From assembly GCA_016234445.1 (NCBI GenBank), contig JACRBT010000002.1:186001-250000 (forward strand): a stretch of 64,000 nt of DNA, written 5' to 3'. Origin of the DNA: Chloroflexota bacterium. Lineage in GTDB: Bacteria > Chloroflexota > Dehalococcoidia > Tepidiformales > Tepidiformaceae. Numbering within the stretch: position 1 is the first letter of the stretch; each line of letters starts with the position of its first letter. The notes beneath the pieces are model-generated. The model made no database searches. It was not told the origin of the DNA and was given only the letters and a program-made list of their open reading frames with translations. The position numbers and the translations under genes are program-made. This document shows, piece by piece, positions 45,047-53,649 of the stretch.

Positions 45047-46046
45047 CGTCAACGCCTCCAGCTTCGAATCGGAACAGCCCACGGCAAGCGGCAAGGCGCA
45101 TCGTCCGGGCGACATCGACGACCCACGGCCCGGAGCGTTCGACCCGCAGCCAGGCCCGTTGGCCGCGCAACAAACGCCGTTCGCGTTCGCCGTCGAGGGC
45201 GAGGATGCCAGGGCCGGCGACCTCCACCCGCTCGCCCCAGGCCAGCGACCGCACCTCCGCGATAGGGACCGGCTCGAACAGGCCGGGCGCAATTGGCGCG
45301 ACAACCGTCCCTCCCCCCGGCCCAACTTGCACCACCAGCCCGCCGTCGTCGGCATCCGTGAGGGTGTGCAGCAATCCGCCAACCGCCGACATCCCGACGG
45401 CCGCGGGGTCGGCACGGGTGAGCACCATCGTCCGGAGCACTCGAGTGGTCCAGATAGCCCGGGCGCCGACGAATGGCTCGTCCAGCAGTACCGCGTCGAT
45501 GAGGGCGAGGTCGTCGCGCTCGCCTTCGACCTCCACCCTGACCAGCTTGCACTGGCGAGCCGCGTCCGCGAGCGCAAGCTTCCCGCTCGCGACAAGGCCG
45601 GCCGCGGCGCCGGCGACGGTGCCTTCGACCATGCGGGGGAAGACGTTGTTCGTCCCCGTTGAAATCGCGACCAGCGGCGCATCCTCCCAGCCGCGGGCCA
45701 CCGCCCGGTTCGTGCCATCGCCGCCGAGGGTGACGATCACGGCGGCACCTGCTTCCCGCATCCTCGCGGCCGCGCGTTCGGAGTCGAGCGCGCTGGCGGT
45801 GCCGGGCGTCTCCACTTCCGTGAAAGTGGCGTCCGCGTCGAGGCCGTCAATCGCGTTGAGGACGAGCGCATGGCCGTCGTGGAGGTAGAGAAACTCGTCG
45901 CACCCGGCCGCGACCGCGCCGAGCACCGTCCGCCGGATGATGTTCACCTTCTCCTGGTTGTCGAAAACGGAGGCATGCGCGACCAGCCGCCGGATGTCCT
46001 TCCCGGAGGCGGGGTTCGCGATGATGCCGATGGGTCCCCTCGCCAC
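45036..46046 (-). CDS. AcoX-like ATP-NAD-kinase-family protein
   Basis: 336 aa from GTG 46046. GPIGIIANPASGKDIRRL at the N-terminus, TLGGDGTNRAVARG (the GGDG of NAD kinases) and AISTGTNNVFP mark the family. AcoX genes accompany acetoin dehydrogenase operons but their function is unknown. The frame is open to 46271 only in shadow of the E1beta gene; GTG 46046 lies seven bases after the E1beta stop. Its presence is the main reason to favour acetoin as the substrate of this operon. Confidence 0.85.
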   Translation of the reverse strand: MARGPIGIIANPASGKDIRRLVAHASVFDNQEKVNIIRRTVLGAVAAGCDEFLYLHDGHALVLNAIDGLDADATFTEVETPGTASALDSERAAARMREAGAAVIVTLGGDGTNRAVARGWEDAPLVAISTGTNNVFPRMVEGTVAGAAAGLVASGKLALADAARQCKLVRVEVEGERDDLALIDAVLLDEPFVGARAIWTTRVLRTMVLTRADPAAVGMSAVGGLLHTLTDADDGGLVVQVGPGGGTVVAPIAPGLFEPVPIAEVRSLAWGERVEVAGPGILALDGERERRLLRGQRAWLRVERSGPWVVDVARTMRLAACRGLFRFEAGGVDDAN

Positions 46047-46053
46047 CGGCGGC

Positions 46054-47058
46054 TCAGGCCCGGCCGAGGAGGCGGCGGACTTCCGCGACGACCCGGGCGG
46101 CGTCCGGGATGTACTGCTTTTCGAGCACGGGGCTGAACGGCACCGGCGCGAATGGCGCCCCGACCCGGCCGACGGGCATGTCGAGGAAGTCGAACGCCTC
46201 CTCCTGGATCTGGGCGGCGATTTCGGCGCCGATGCCCCCGAAACGCACCGCTTCGTGGGCGATGAGGGCACGATGAGTCTTTCGCACCGAGGCGACGCAG
46301 GTCTCCGTGTCGAACGGCTGCAGCGTCCGGGGGTCGATCACCTCGACGTCAAGGCCGTCCGCCGCCAGTTCCTCGGCCGCCTTGAGGCTTTCGCCGACCA
46401 TGCGCCCGGTGGCGATGATGGTGAAGTTCGAGCCCGGGCGGACGACGTGGGCCTTTCCGAGCGGGATCTCGTACATGTCTTCCGGCACCTCGGCCTGCAT
46501 GCCAAGGAGGGTCTTCGTGTTGACGACGATCACCGGGTTGTCGTCGCGCACGGCGGCGATCATCAGTCCCTTCGCTTCGTAGGGGCCGGAAGGCATGACC
46601 ACCTTCAACCCCGGGACGTGGCAGAACCAGGCTTCGAGCGACTGGCTGTGCTGGGCCGCCATCGCCATACCCCCGCCCGCCATCGTGTGGATGGTGATGG
46701 GCAGGGTCGCCTTGCCGCCGAACATGTACTTCATCTTGGCGATCTGGTTGACGACTTCGTCCATGCAGACGCCGATGAAGTCCATGAACATGATGTCGAT
46801 CACCGGGCGGAGGCCCGTTGCCGCGGCGCCCAGGCCGAGGCCCATGATCCCGGACTCGGCGATCGGCGTGTCGACAACGCGGTTCTCCCCGAACTCCTTC
46901 ATGAGGCCCCGGGTGACGCCGAAGACGCTGCCATAGAGGCCAACGTCCTCGCCGGCGATGAAGATGTTCGGGTCGGAGCGCATCAACTGGGCCAGGGCTT
47001 CGTTGATGGCGGAGACGTAGGCGAGTTTGCGGGTCGCCGGTGCTTCGGTGGTGGTCAT
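46054..47058 (-). CDS. 2-oxoacid/acetoin dehydrogenase E1 beta subunit
   Basis: 334 aa. AINEALAQLMRSDPNIFIAGEDVG, TPIAESGIMGLGLGAAATGLRPVIDIMFMDF and IDPRTLQPFDTETCVASVRKT are conserved transketolase-beta blocks of AcoB/PdhB. It pairs with the E1 alpha chain to decarboxylate or cleave the substrate onto thiamine diphosphate and pass the acyl group to E2. Its start overlaps the E1 alpha stop by four bases (ATGA). Confidence 0.92.
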   Translation of the reverse strand: MTTTEAPATRKLAYVSAINEALAQLMRSDPNIFIAGEDVGLYGSVFGVTRGLMKEFGENRVVDTPIAESGIMGLGLGAAATGLRPVIDIMFMDFIGVCMDEVVNQIAKMKYMFGGKATLPITIHTMAGGGMAMAAQHSQSLEAWFCHVPGLKVVMPSGPYEAKGLMIAAVRDDNPVIVVNTKTLLGMQAEVPEDMYEIPLGKAHVVRPGSNFTIIATGRMVGESLKAAEELAADGLDVEVIDPRTLQPFDTETCVASVRKTHRALIAHEAVRFGGIGAEIAAQIQEEAFDFLDMPVGRVGAPFAPVPFSPVLEKQYIPDAARVVAEVRRLLGRA

Positions 47059-48038
47059 CGCGCTGCCCCCCTCACGGTGTAGATGTCTTCCATCAGGGCG
47101 CCTTCGGCCGGGAACGGGCTGGCCTCGGCGAAGGCGATCGCCTCGCGGATTTCGAAGAGGATGCGCTCTCGCACCTGGGCCGCGGCCTCGGTGGTAAGCA
47201 GGCCCATCTCCTCAAGCCGCGATTCGAAGAGCGTGATCGGGTCCCGCTTCCGCCACTCCAGGACCTCGGCGTCCTCGCGATAGACCACGCCCATGCCGCG
47301 GACGCCGACGTGGTCGAAGAACCGGTAGGTCTTGCATTCGAGGAGGCTGGGGCCGGCGCCACGGCGAGCCCGGGCGATGGCCTCGCCGGCGGCCTCGTAG
47401 ACAGCCAGCACGTCCATGCCGTCGGTGATGATCCCGGGCATACCGTAGCCGGCTGCGCGGTCGGCGACGTCCTTGATCGCCTGGTGCCTCGCCTGGCTGG
47501 TGAATTCGCCGAAGCCGTTGTTCTCGCAGACGAAGACCACCGGAAGCTTGAAGAGCGCGGCCATGTTCGCCGCTTCGTGGAAGGTGCCTTCGTTGCTGGC
47601 GCCGTCCCCGAAGAAGCAGATGGTCACCCGATCGGTGCCCCGGTACTTGTTCGAGAAGGCGGCGCCGATGGCGATTGGCGGCCCGGCCCCGACTATCCCG
47701 TTCGCCCCGAGCATCCCGAGGTCGAGGTCGGAGATGTGCATGCTCCCGCCCTTGCCCTTGCAGTAGCCGGTCGAGCGGCCGTAGAGCTCGGCGTACATCT
47801 TGCGAAGGTCGCCGCCCTTTGCGACAAGGTGGCCGTGGCCGCGGTGGGTGCTGGTGATCTGATCCTCTGCCGAGAGGTGGGACATCACCCCCGCGGCGAC
47901 CGCCTCCTCGCCGACGTAGAGGTGGAGCGCGCCGGGGACCTTGCCGGACTCCTGGAGTTTGCCGGCCTCCTCTTCGAAGAGGCGGATGCGGACCATGCGG
48001 TGGTGGAGGTCGAGCAGGGTGTCGTTGGAGATGTCCAT
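47055..48038 (-). CDS. 2-oxoacid/acetoin dehydrogenase E1 alpha subunit
   Basis: 327 aa. The thiamine-diphosphate motif begins GDGASNEGTFHEAANMA (144-160) and ends ENN (172-174). STHRGHGHLVAKGGDLRKMYAELYG and GKGGSMHISD are shared by AcoA and PdhA. ATG 48038 starts the family N-terminus (LHHRMVRIRLFEEEAG); the frame to 48122 adds only basic low-complexity residues. First gene of the five-gene operon, divergent from acsA across 155 bases. Confidence 0.93.
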   Translation of the reverse strand: MDISNDTLLDLHHRMVRIRLFEEEAGKLQESGKVPGALHLYVGEEAVAAGVMSHLSAEDQITSTHRGHGHLVAKGGDLRKMYAELYGRSTGYCKGKGGSMHISDLDLGMLGANGIVGAGPPIAIGAAFSNKYRGTDRVTICFFGDGASNEGTFHEAANMAALFKLPVVFVCENNGFGEFTSQARHQAIKDVADRAAGYGMPGIITDGMDVLAVYEAAGEAIARARRGAGPSLLECKTYRFFDHVGVRGMGVVYREDAEVLEWRKRDPITLFESRLEEMGLLTTEAAAQVRERILFEIREAIAFAEASPFPAEGALMEDIYTVRGAAR

Positions 48039-48138
48039 CGCGTGCCTCGAAAGCGGAGCTACGGCGGAATCTACCACGTTGGGGCGGGGTCGTGGGATTG
48101 GGCGCGCCGTGGCCCGCGCCAAGCAGCGGCGAAGCGCT

Positions 48139-48144
48139 TAGAAT
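48139..48144 (+). promoter_or_regulatory. -10 candidate for the acetyl-CoA synthetase gene
   Basis: TAGAAT within GCTTAGAATAGG, 50 bases before the TTG start. No clear -35. The predicted transcript would have the 48181-48194 palindrome at about position +31. Confidence 0.4.
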
Positions 48145-48180
48145 AGGCCAACCTGCCCGCCTCGCGGAGTAATGACATCG

Positions 48181-48194
48181 AGGTTATGTAACCT
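48181..48194. promoter_or_regulatory. Perfect palindrome at the acsA start codon
   Basis: AGGTTA-TG-TAACCT: six-base arms with a two-base centre, the last base being the first of the TTG start codon. It contains a start-stop pair, ATGTAA. It could be a repressor operator or an RNA hairpin that hides the start. No other copy was seen in the window. Confidence 0.5.
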
Positions 48195-50161
48195 TGTCGA
48201 CCGAGATCGGCCTCCCCGTGCACGAGTCCTACGCCCCTCCCGCGCGCGTCCGTGAAGGCGCCCTCGTCGCCTCCCGCGCCGCCTACGACGACCTCTACCG
48301 CCGCAGCGTGGAGGAGCCCGACGCCTTCTGGACTGGCATGGCGAACGAGTTCATCGACTGGATCGCGCCCTTTTCGAAGGTGAAGGAAGAAGACTTCCAC
48401 ACGGGCAAGATCGGCTGGTTTCTCGGCGGCAAGCTCAACGTCTCGGCCAACTGCCTCGACCGCCACCTCGCGACCCGCGGGGACCAGGCCGCACTCGTCT
48501 GGGAAGGCGACGAACCGGGCGAGAACCGGTCGCTGACCTATCGCCAGGTCTACGAAGAGACCTGCCGCCTGGCGAACGTCCTCAAGTCCCGCGGCGTCCG
48601 CAAGGGCGACCGCGTTGCCATCTACATGGGCATGGTGCCCGAACTCGCCGTGGCGATGCTCGCCTGCGCCCGGATTGGCGCCATCCATTCGGTCATCTTC
48701 GGCGGCTTCAGCCCGCGCTCCATCCGCGACCGCGTGGACGACTCGACCTGCAAGGCGATCATCACCCAGGACGAAGGCCACCGCGCGGGGCGGGCGGTGC
48801 CGCTCAAGCGCAACGTCGACGAGTCGCTGGCAGAACCCGGGCACACGGTGGAGTTCACGGTCGTCTTCAAGCGCAGCGGCGCCGACGTCCCGATGACGCC
48901 CGGCCGCGACCTCTGGTGGCACGAAGCGCTCGCCGCCCAGCCGGCCGAATGCCCTCCCGAGGCCATGGATTCAGAAGACCCGCTCTTCATCCTCTACACG
49001 TCGGGATCGACCGGGAAGCCGAAGGGCGTGCTCCACACCCAGGCCGGCTACCTGCTCCACACGATGGTCAGCCACAAGTACGTGTTCGACTACCGCGAAG
49101 GCGACGTCTACTGCTGCGCCGCCGACATCGGCTGGGTGACCGGCCACAGCTACATCGTCTACGGCCCCCTTGGGAACGGCGCCACAAGCGTGGTCTTCGA
49201 ATCCATCCCCACCTACCCCGACGCCGGGCGCTACTGGGACATGGTCGACCGCCTCGGGATCAACATCCTCTACACCGCACCGACCGCGATCCGGGCCATC
49301 GCCCGCGAAGGCGACGAGCACGTCACCAGGCACAGCCGGAAGTCGCTCCGCGTCCTCGGCACCGTCGGCGAACCGATCAACCCCGAAGCCTGGCGCTGGT
49401 ACTACAACGTCGTCGGGGAGCAGCGCTGTGCGGTCGTTGACACCTACTGGCAGACCGAGACCGGCGGCCACATGATCACCGGCCTCGCCGGGGCGACAGA
49501 CATGAAGCCCGGCTCCGGTTCGCTGCCGTTCTTCGGCGTCGAGCCCTGCGTGGTGGACGAAGCCGGCACGGAGCTCACCGGCAACGGCGTCACCGGACGT
49601 CTCTGCATGAAGGCGTCCTGGCCGGGGATGATGCGCACCGTCTACGGCGACCACGACCGCTTCGTCCAGACCTACCTCACCACCTATCCCGGCAAGTATT
49701 TCACCGGCGATGGCTGCCACCGCGACCAGGACGGCTACTACTGGATTACGGGGCGCGTCGACGACGTGCTCAACGTCGCCGGGCACCGGCTGGGGACGGC
49801 CGAGATCGAGGGGGCGCTGGTCGGCCACGAAGCCTGCGCCGAGGCGGCGGTCGTCGGCTATCCCCACGACGTGAAGGGCACCGGGATTTATGCCTTCGTC
49901 TTCCTGAAGACCGGCTTCACCGGCTCCCCGGACCTCGCCCGGCAGCTCCGTGACGCCGTCCGCAAGGACATCAGCGCCATCGCCACGCCGGACAAGATCC
50001 AGTTCGTCGAGGGCCTGCCGAAGACGCGCTCAGGGAAGATCATGCGGCGCATCCTCCGCAAGATCGCCGAGGGCGAGCCGGAGAACGTCGGCGACGTGAC
50101 AACGCTCGCCGACCCGGCGGTGGTCCGCGACATCATCACGGGGGCGGCGAACACGCACTGA
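48194..50161 (+). CDS. acsA: Acetyl-CoA synthetase (acetate-CoA ligase)
   Basis: 655 aa, the length of AMP-forming Acs. [16 protein letters not shown] (phosphate loop), [30 protein letters not shown] (with the Trp that limits substrate to acetate), and the C-terminal acetylatable Lys in [15 protein letters not shown] are all present. It makes acetyl-CoA from acetate, and would use acetate formed from acetaldehyde by an acetoin pathway. TTG start at 48194 is the first start giving the conserved N-terminal region; GAGG lies ten bases upstream. Confidence 0.95.
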   Translation: MSTEIGLPVHESYAPPARVREGALVASRAAYDDLYRRSVEEPDAFWTGMANEFIDWIAPFSKVKEEDFHTGKIGWFLGGKLNVSANCLDRHLATRGDQAALVWEGDEPGENRSLTYRQVYEETCRLANVLKSRGVRKGDRVAIYMGMVPELAVAMLACARIGAIHSVIFGGFSPRSIRDRVDDSTCKAIITQDEGHRAGRAVPLKRNVDESLAEPGHTVEFTVVFKRSGADVPMTPGRDLWWHEALAAQPAECPPEAMDSEDPLFILYTSGSTGKPKGVLHTQAGYLLHTMVSHKYVFDYREGDVYCCAADIGWVTGHSYIVYGPLGNGATSVVFESIPTYPDAGRYWDMVDRLGINILYTAPTAIRAIAREGDEHVTRHSRKSLRVLGTVGEPINPEAWRWYYNVVGEQRCAVVDTYWQTETGGHMITGLAGATDMKPGSGSLPFFGVEPCVVDEAGTELTGNGVTGRLCMKASWPGMMRTVYGDHDRFVQTYLTTYPGKYFTGDGCHRDQDGYYWITGRVDDVLNVAGHRLGTAEIEGALVGHEACAEAAVVGYPHDVKGTGIYAFVFLKTGFTGSPDLARQLRDAVRKDISAIATPDKIQFVEGLPKTRSGKIMRRILRKIAEGEPENVGDVTTLADPAVVRDIITGAANTH

Positions 50162-50476
50162 GCGCGGCGGGCAGCGGCGCCGGTCATCTCATCCCCCTCG
50201 TAGCCGTGCCGCGCCCGTGAGGAAGCGGTTGGTCGGTTGCCGAGGATCGTGAGGCTTGAGGTGCCGATCCCCGGTGGGTGGCCGGCACGCCCAAAACCAC
50301 TCCTTTACAGTCGTGGTACGGCAACGTTCGGCGGCACCTGCGTGAGAAGGGACCGAAGGGGACAGGAACCGCGGCCATTCGGCCACCCTCGGCCCTTTCG
50401 CCAGGGTGTAAGGTGCTAACAGGGCCGGCGGCGCCGACACCGCCGACCGGCCACACGACGGGAGGAAGCCGCTCAC
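50162..50476. other. Intergenic region with repeat copy and hairpin
   Basis: 315 bases between acsA and the BCAM0308-family gene. It holds a single copy of the ssrA-side repeat (50298-50321), a TAAGGT-like -10 near 50410, and an interrupted hairpin GGCCGGCGGCG...CGCCGACCGGCC at about 50422-50451 just before the next gene. GGGAGG precedes ATG 50477. No credible gene was found. Confidence 0.55.
50298..50321 (+). repeat. Dispersed copy of the ssrA-side repeat
   Basis: CACTCCTTTACAGTCGTGGT plus ACGG corresponds to CGCTCCTTCCCAGTCGCGGT plus ACGG at 5058-5081, with five differences in 24 bases and the same strand. The flanks diverge, so a short element near 25-30 bases seems to be the conserved unit. 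Confidence 0.55.
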
Positions 50477-51004
50477 ATGGGTCGCTCGTCCAACCAGAAC
50501 CAGAACCCCTCGGGGGTGAACCAACAGCCGTGGGAGCCCCGGCGCGACAACATCGTCCCGGAAGCCGGGCACGACGCCTACCGCAACCGTAAACAGCCGG
50601 CCGAACCCGCCCAGTGCCCGTCCTGCAGCGCCGTCCTGCACAACGGCCACTGGGCGTGGATGGACACGGTCCCGGCGGGCGCGCAGAAGGCGAAGTGCCC
50701 CGCCTGTGTGCGGATCGAAGACAAGTACCCCGCCGGGTTCCTCACCCTCGGGGGCGCGTTCTTCCAACAGCACCGCACGGAGATCCTGAACCTGGTCCAG
50801 AACGAGTCGCGCGCCGAGACGGCCGAGCATCCGCTCCATCGCCTGATGGCCACCGAGGAGGCGGGCGATGGCGTGCTGATCACGACCACCGACATCCACC
50901 TGCCGCGGCGCATCGGCGAGGCGGTCCGCCACGCCTACCACGGCACCTTCGACTACCACTACCTGGAGGACGACACCATCCTCCGGGCGTCCTGGAACCG
51001 TTGA
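50477..51004 (+). CDS. BCAM0308-family zinc-ribbon-containing protein
   Basis: 175 aa. CPSCSAVLHNGHWAW and CPACVRIEDKYPAGFLTLGGAFF give two Cys pairs of a treble-clef or zinc ribbon; HRTEILNLVQNESRAETAEHPLHRLM and VLITTTDIHLPRRIGEAVRHAYHG are the diagnostic conserved blocks. The family is named from a Burkholderia gene within a low-oxygen-induced locus; its function is unknown. It lies 25 bases before the RaiA-cold-shock fusion gene and is probably co-transcribed with it. Confidence 0.82.
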   Translation: MGRSSNQNQNPSGVNQQPWEPRRDNIVPEAGHDAYRNRKQPAEPAQCPSCSAVLHNGHWAWMDTVPAGAQKAKCPACVRIEDKYPAGFLTLGGAFFQQHRTEILNLVQNESRAETAEHPLHRLMATEEAGDGVLITTTDIHLPRRIGEAVRHAYHGTFDYHYLEDDTILRASWNR

Positions 51005-51029
51005 ATCCAACACAATGGAGAACGCTCAA

Positions 51030-51563
51030 ATGCTCCAGCTGCAAGTGAAGCCGGGCCCGGTCGCGCTCACCCCTGAAGTCAACGAGTACATCCGCGAACG
51101 GGCCGCCCGCCTGGATTCGTTTTACGACACGATCCTGACCTGCCGGGTCATCCTCGACGCGCCGACGGGCCACCACCGCCAGGGCGGGCCCTTCGAAGTC
51201 CGCATCGACCTGGATGTCCCGGGGAGCGTCCTCGCGGTGACGAAGCAGCGCGCGGACAACCTCCACGTCGCTGTGCGGCAGGCATTCGCCGCCGCCGAAC
51301 GGCGCCTCGAAGACTACGCCCGGAAGCAGCGTGGCGACGTGAAGACGCCGGAGACGCCGCCGCGCGGCAAGATCTCCCGGATCTTCCCGCAGGATGGATA
51401 CGGCTTCATCGCCACCCCTGACGGCCGGGAGGTGTACTTCCACCGCAACAGCGTCCTCGCCGACGGCTTCGACCGCCTCGCCGCCGGCACCGAGGTGCGT
51501 TTCGCCGAGGAAGAGGGAGACAAGGGCCCGCAGGCGAGCACGGTGGCGCCGGCGGGGGACTGA
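51030..51563 (+). CDS. RaiA/HPF-like domain fused to a cold-shock domain
   Basis: 177 aa from ATG 51030 (GGAG nine bases upstream; ATG 51015 lacks a site). Residues about 1-95 match the ribosome hibernation (RaiA/HPF, sigma-54 modulation) fold: LTPEVNEYIRERAARLDSFYDTILTCRVIL and HVAVRQAFAAAERRLEDYARKQ. Residues about 105-170 are a cold-shock domain with the RNP-like GYGFIATPDGREVYFHRNSV. It probably sits on inactive ribosomes and binds single-stranded RNA during stress. Confidence 0.88.
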   Translation: MLQLQVKPGPVALTPEVNEYIRERAARLDSFYDTILTCRVILDAPTGHHRQGGPFEVRIDLDVPGSVLAVTKQRADNLHVAVRQAFAAAERRLEDYARKQRGDVKTPETPPRGKISRIFPQDGYGFIATPDGREVYFHRNSVLADGFDRLAAGTEVRFAEEEGDKGPQASTVAPAGD

Positions 51564-51757
51564 GCAGCGACGCGGTTGCCGCGCTAGCGGCCAGCCCGGG
51601 CTGGCGACGCCACCCCAAGAAACGAACGTTAGGGGCGCTCGTTCCGGGTCGCATGGCCGTCCCCGCGGGCCTCGCCGCGGCGCCATATTGACCACAACAC
51701 GCACCGGGATTCACCCGCCTCCGCGGACACCCGGTGGACAGGGCGGGCGCTCGTGCC

Positions 51758-52945
51758 ATGGATGCCCCTGTAGCCACTGCCTCCCCCCGCGCCGCAGGTC
51801 AGTTCTCATGGCGCCGAGTTGGGGTCGGAGTTGCCATCGTGGCGGCTATCGTCGCAGCGATCCTCGCTGGTGTTGGCTGGTACTACTCCAATTCGTTCGA
51901 GGACCAGGCCCTTGCCGTCCACCACAACTCTCCCAACTACAACCTGCGGGCCTCGATCGCCGGGGAAGGCCGCATCCGGCTCGAAACGACCGGTTCCGGG
52001 AACTCGCACGGTCTCTGGCAAACGCCGGGGACATTCGGCCTCGAATGGGAGGGCGGCTACGGGCAGATCGGGCCGATCATCGAAGTTTCCGCCAGAGCGG
52101 CGACGCGCGACTTCGTGCTCCTCAAGGGCACGCTGGCGGACGGGACCGCGGCCCGCGTCGACACCTACGCGTTCCCGGATGACCCGCGGACGGCACTGGG
52201 AATCGCCTACGAGGACGTGACGGTCCCGGGGCCACTGGGACCGCAGCCCGCCTGGTTCGTGGACGGGCCTTCGAACACCTGGGCCATCCTCGTCCACGGC
52301 CAGGGCGCGAAACGCCAGGAGATGCTCCGCCCGCTCGAATCCATCCATGCCGCCGGGTTGAAGGCGCTCGTGATCGCCTATCGCAACGACGAGGGCGTGG
52401 CGAGCGAGGAAGACGGCCGCTACCACTTCGGTGACACCGAGTGGGCGGACCTGGACGCGGCCGCGGCTTACGCCAAGGCTCACGGTGCGACCGGCCTGAT
52501 GCTGGTCGGGCACAGCATGGGCGGCGGCATCGTCATGAGCTTCCTCTACCGCTCTCCGATCGCCTCGATGGTGCGGGCGGTGATCCTTGACGCGCCGATG
52601 CTCAACTTCCGGGAGACGATCGAATTTCGCGGGCGGCAGATAACCTCCGGCCCGGTCGTCGGCTACGGGATGTGGGTGTCGGGCATCCGCTTCGGGGTCG
52701 ACTGGGCGGTCATGGACTACCTGGCGCCGTCGGGGACGCTCACGGCGCCGATGCTGGTCTTCCACGGCGGCGACGATAAGAAGGTGCCGCTGGCCACGAG
52801 TGAGGAACTCCAGCGCCGCCGGCCGGACCTGGTGGAACTGATCACCTGGCCCGGCGTCGGCCACGTCCAGTCGTGGAATCACGACCCCGCAGCCTACCGG
52901 GCGGCGGTCGCGGCGTTCCTCGCGCGGGTTGGCGTCGCGCATTGA
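51758..52945 (+). CDS. Membrane-anchored alpha/beta hydrolase
   Basis: 395 aa. An N-terminal helix (residues about 22-44) anchors the protein; residues 45-175 are an unassigned beta-rich region. The hydrolase core has AILVHGQGAKRQEM, nucleophile Ser in LVGHSMGGGIVMSF, acid Asp in VFHGGDDKKVPL and His in GVGHVQSW. It resembles bacterial membrane-associated esterase/lysophospholipase-like proteins. ATG 51758 is chosen over GTG 51734. The 194 bases upstream contain a GC-rich palindrome GCCAGCCCGGGCTGGC at about 51590-51605 and a CATATT -10 candidate. Confidence 0.8.
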   Translation: MDAPVATASPRAAGQFSWRRVGVGVAIVAAIVAAILAGVGWYYSNSFEDQALAVHHNSPNYNLRASIAGEGRIRLETTGSGNSHGLWQTPGTFGLEWEGGYGQIGPIIEVSARAATRDFVLLKGTLADGTAARVDTYAFPDDPRTALGIAYEDVTVPGPLGPQPAWFVDGPSNTWAILVHGQGAKRQEMLRPLESIHAAGLKALVIAYRNDEGVASEEDGRYHFGDTEWADLDAAAAYAKAHGATGLMLVGHSMGGGIVMSFLYRSPIASMVRAVILDAPMLNFRETIEFRGRQITSGPVVGYGMWVSGIRFGVDWAVMDYLAPSGTLTAPMLVFHGGDDKKVPLATSEELQRRRPDLVELITWPGVGHVQSWNHDPAAYRAAVAAFLARVGVAH

Positions 52946-52980
52946 GGACGGGCGAGAGGCAGGGGATGTTGTCAGTCTGA

Positions 52981-53058
<78 letters not shown>

Positions 53059-53160
53059 CCGGGCGCCGCTCCGGCCACCACGGGCGGAGGGCATCGCCTA
53101 TCTTGCCCCATTCGGCGGATAGAAGGAATCGCGGCCCCGGCCCGTGGAGCGCCGCCAGCC

Positions 53161-53187
53161 TTAGCAGTGTTGACAGGCGAGTGCTAA
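53161..53187 (+). promoter_or_regulatory. CIRCE element (HrcA operator) over a promoter
   Basis: TTAGCAGTG-N9-GAGTGCTAA. The right arm is the perfect consensus and the left arm matches seven of nine positions of TTAGCACTC; spacing is exactly nine. The spacer contains TTGACA (53170-53175), which with TAGAAT (53195-53200) forms a promoter of 19-base spacing, so HrcA binding would block it. The next gene on this strand is the FmdB-type gene at 53248. Confidence 0.85.
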
Positions 53188-53247
53188 ACCAACCTAGAAT
53201 TGGGTAACGCGACAAACGGCCACCCGCGGCCGCCTTTCCGAGGCCAG

Positions 53248-53550
53248 ATGCCCACGTACGAATACAGCTGCCCCTCCTGCAAGAAGTCCTACGAGCTCCG
53301 CGAGAGCTTTTCGGCCGAGTCGACCCACAAGTGCCACCACTGCGGCAAGGGCACGGCGAAGCGCGTCCTCCACGCGCCGCGGGTCGTTTTTAAGGGAAGC
53401 GGCTTCTACGTGACCGACAGCCGGGGGAAGAATTCGGCCATGGCTGACAACGCCAGCCCCGCCGAGTCAACCCCGGAGGCCAAACCGGCCGCGACGCCCC
53501 CGCCGGCCCCGAGCGGCGGTTCGAAGCCCGAGGCGGCCGCTGCTTCTTAG
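53248..53550 (+). CDS. FmdB-family zinc-ribbon protein under CIRCE control
   Basis: 100 aa. MPTYEYSCPSCKKSYELRES and HKCHHCGKGTAKRVLHAPRVVFKGSGFYVTDSRG give the two CxxC pairs and the GSGFYxTD ending of FmdB/CxxC_CxxC_SSSS regulators. Residues 68-100 are a disordered Pro/Ala tail. The molecular role is unknown; the CIRCE element suggests a part in protein-folding stress. ATG 53248 is the conserved family start; a longer frame begins at 53200 inside the promoter. Confidence 0.88.
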   Translation: MPTYEYSCPSCKKSYELRESFSAESTHKCHHCGKGTAKRVLHAPRVVFKGSGFYVTDSRGKNSAMADNASPAESTPEAKPAATPPPAPSGGSKPEAAAAS

Positions 53551-53614
53551 TCCCAGGCGCCCGGTTTCAAGGCATAGAGTGATCTGCCTCACCCTCGGTC
53601 CGTTTGTACCACTG

Positions 53615-53642
53615 TTCACGGGCGAACCGGGTTCGCTATATT
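53615..53642 (+). promoter_or_regulatory. Promoter giving a leaderless TetR-TetR mRNA
   Basis: TTCACG (53615-53620) and TATATT (53637-53642), 16 bases apart. The -10 ends seven bases before ATG 53650, so transcription should begin on or next to the start codon; no ribosome binding site is seen. Confidence 0.5.
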
Positions 53643-53649
53643 CGATCAG

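Noticed and set aside
50184-50456. 90-residue minus-strand frame before the BCAM0308 gene
   Set aside because: It covers the dispersed repeat and a hairpin with no conserved protein features.
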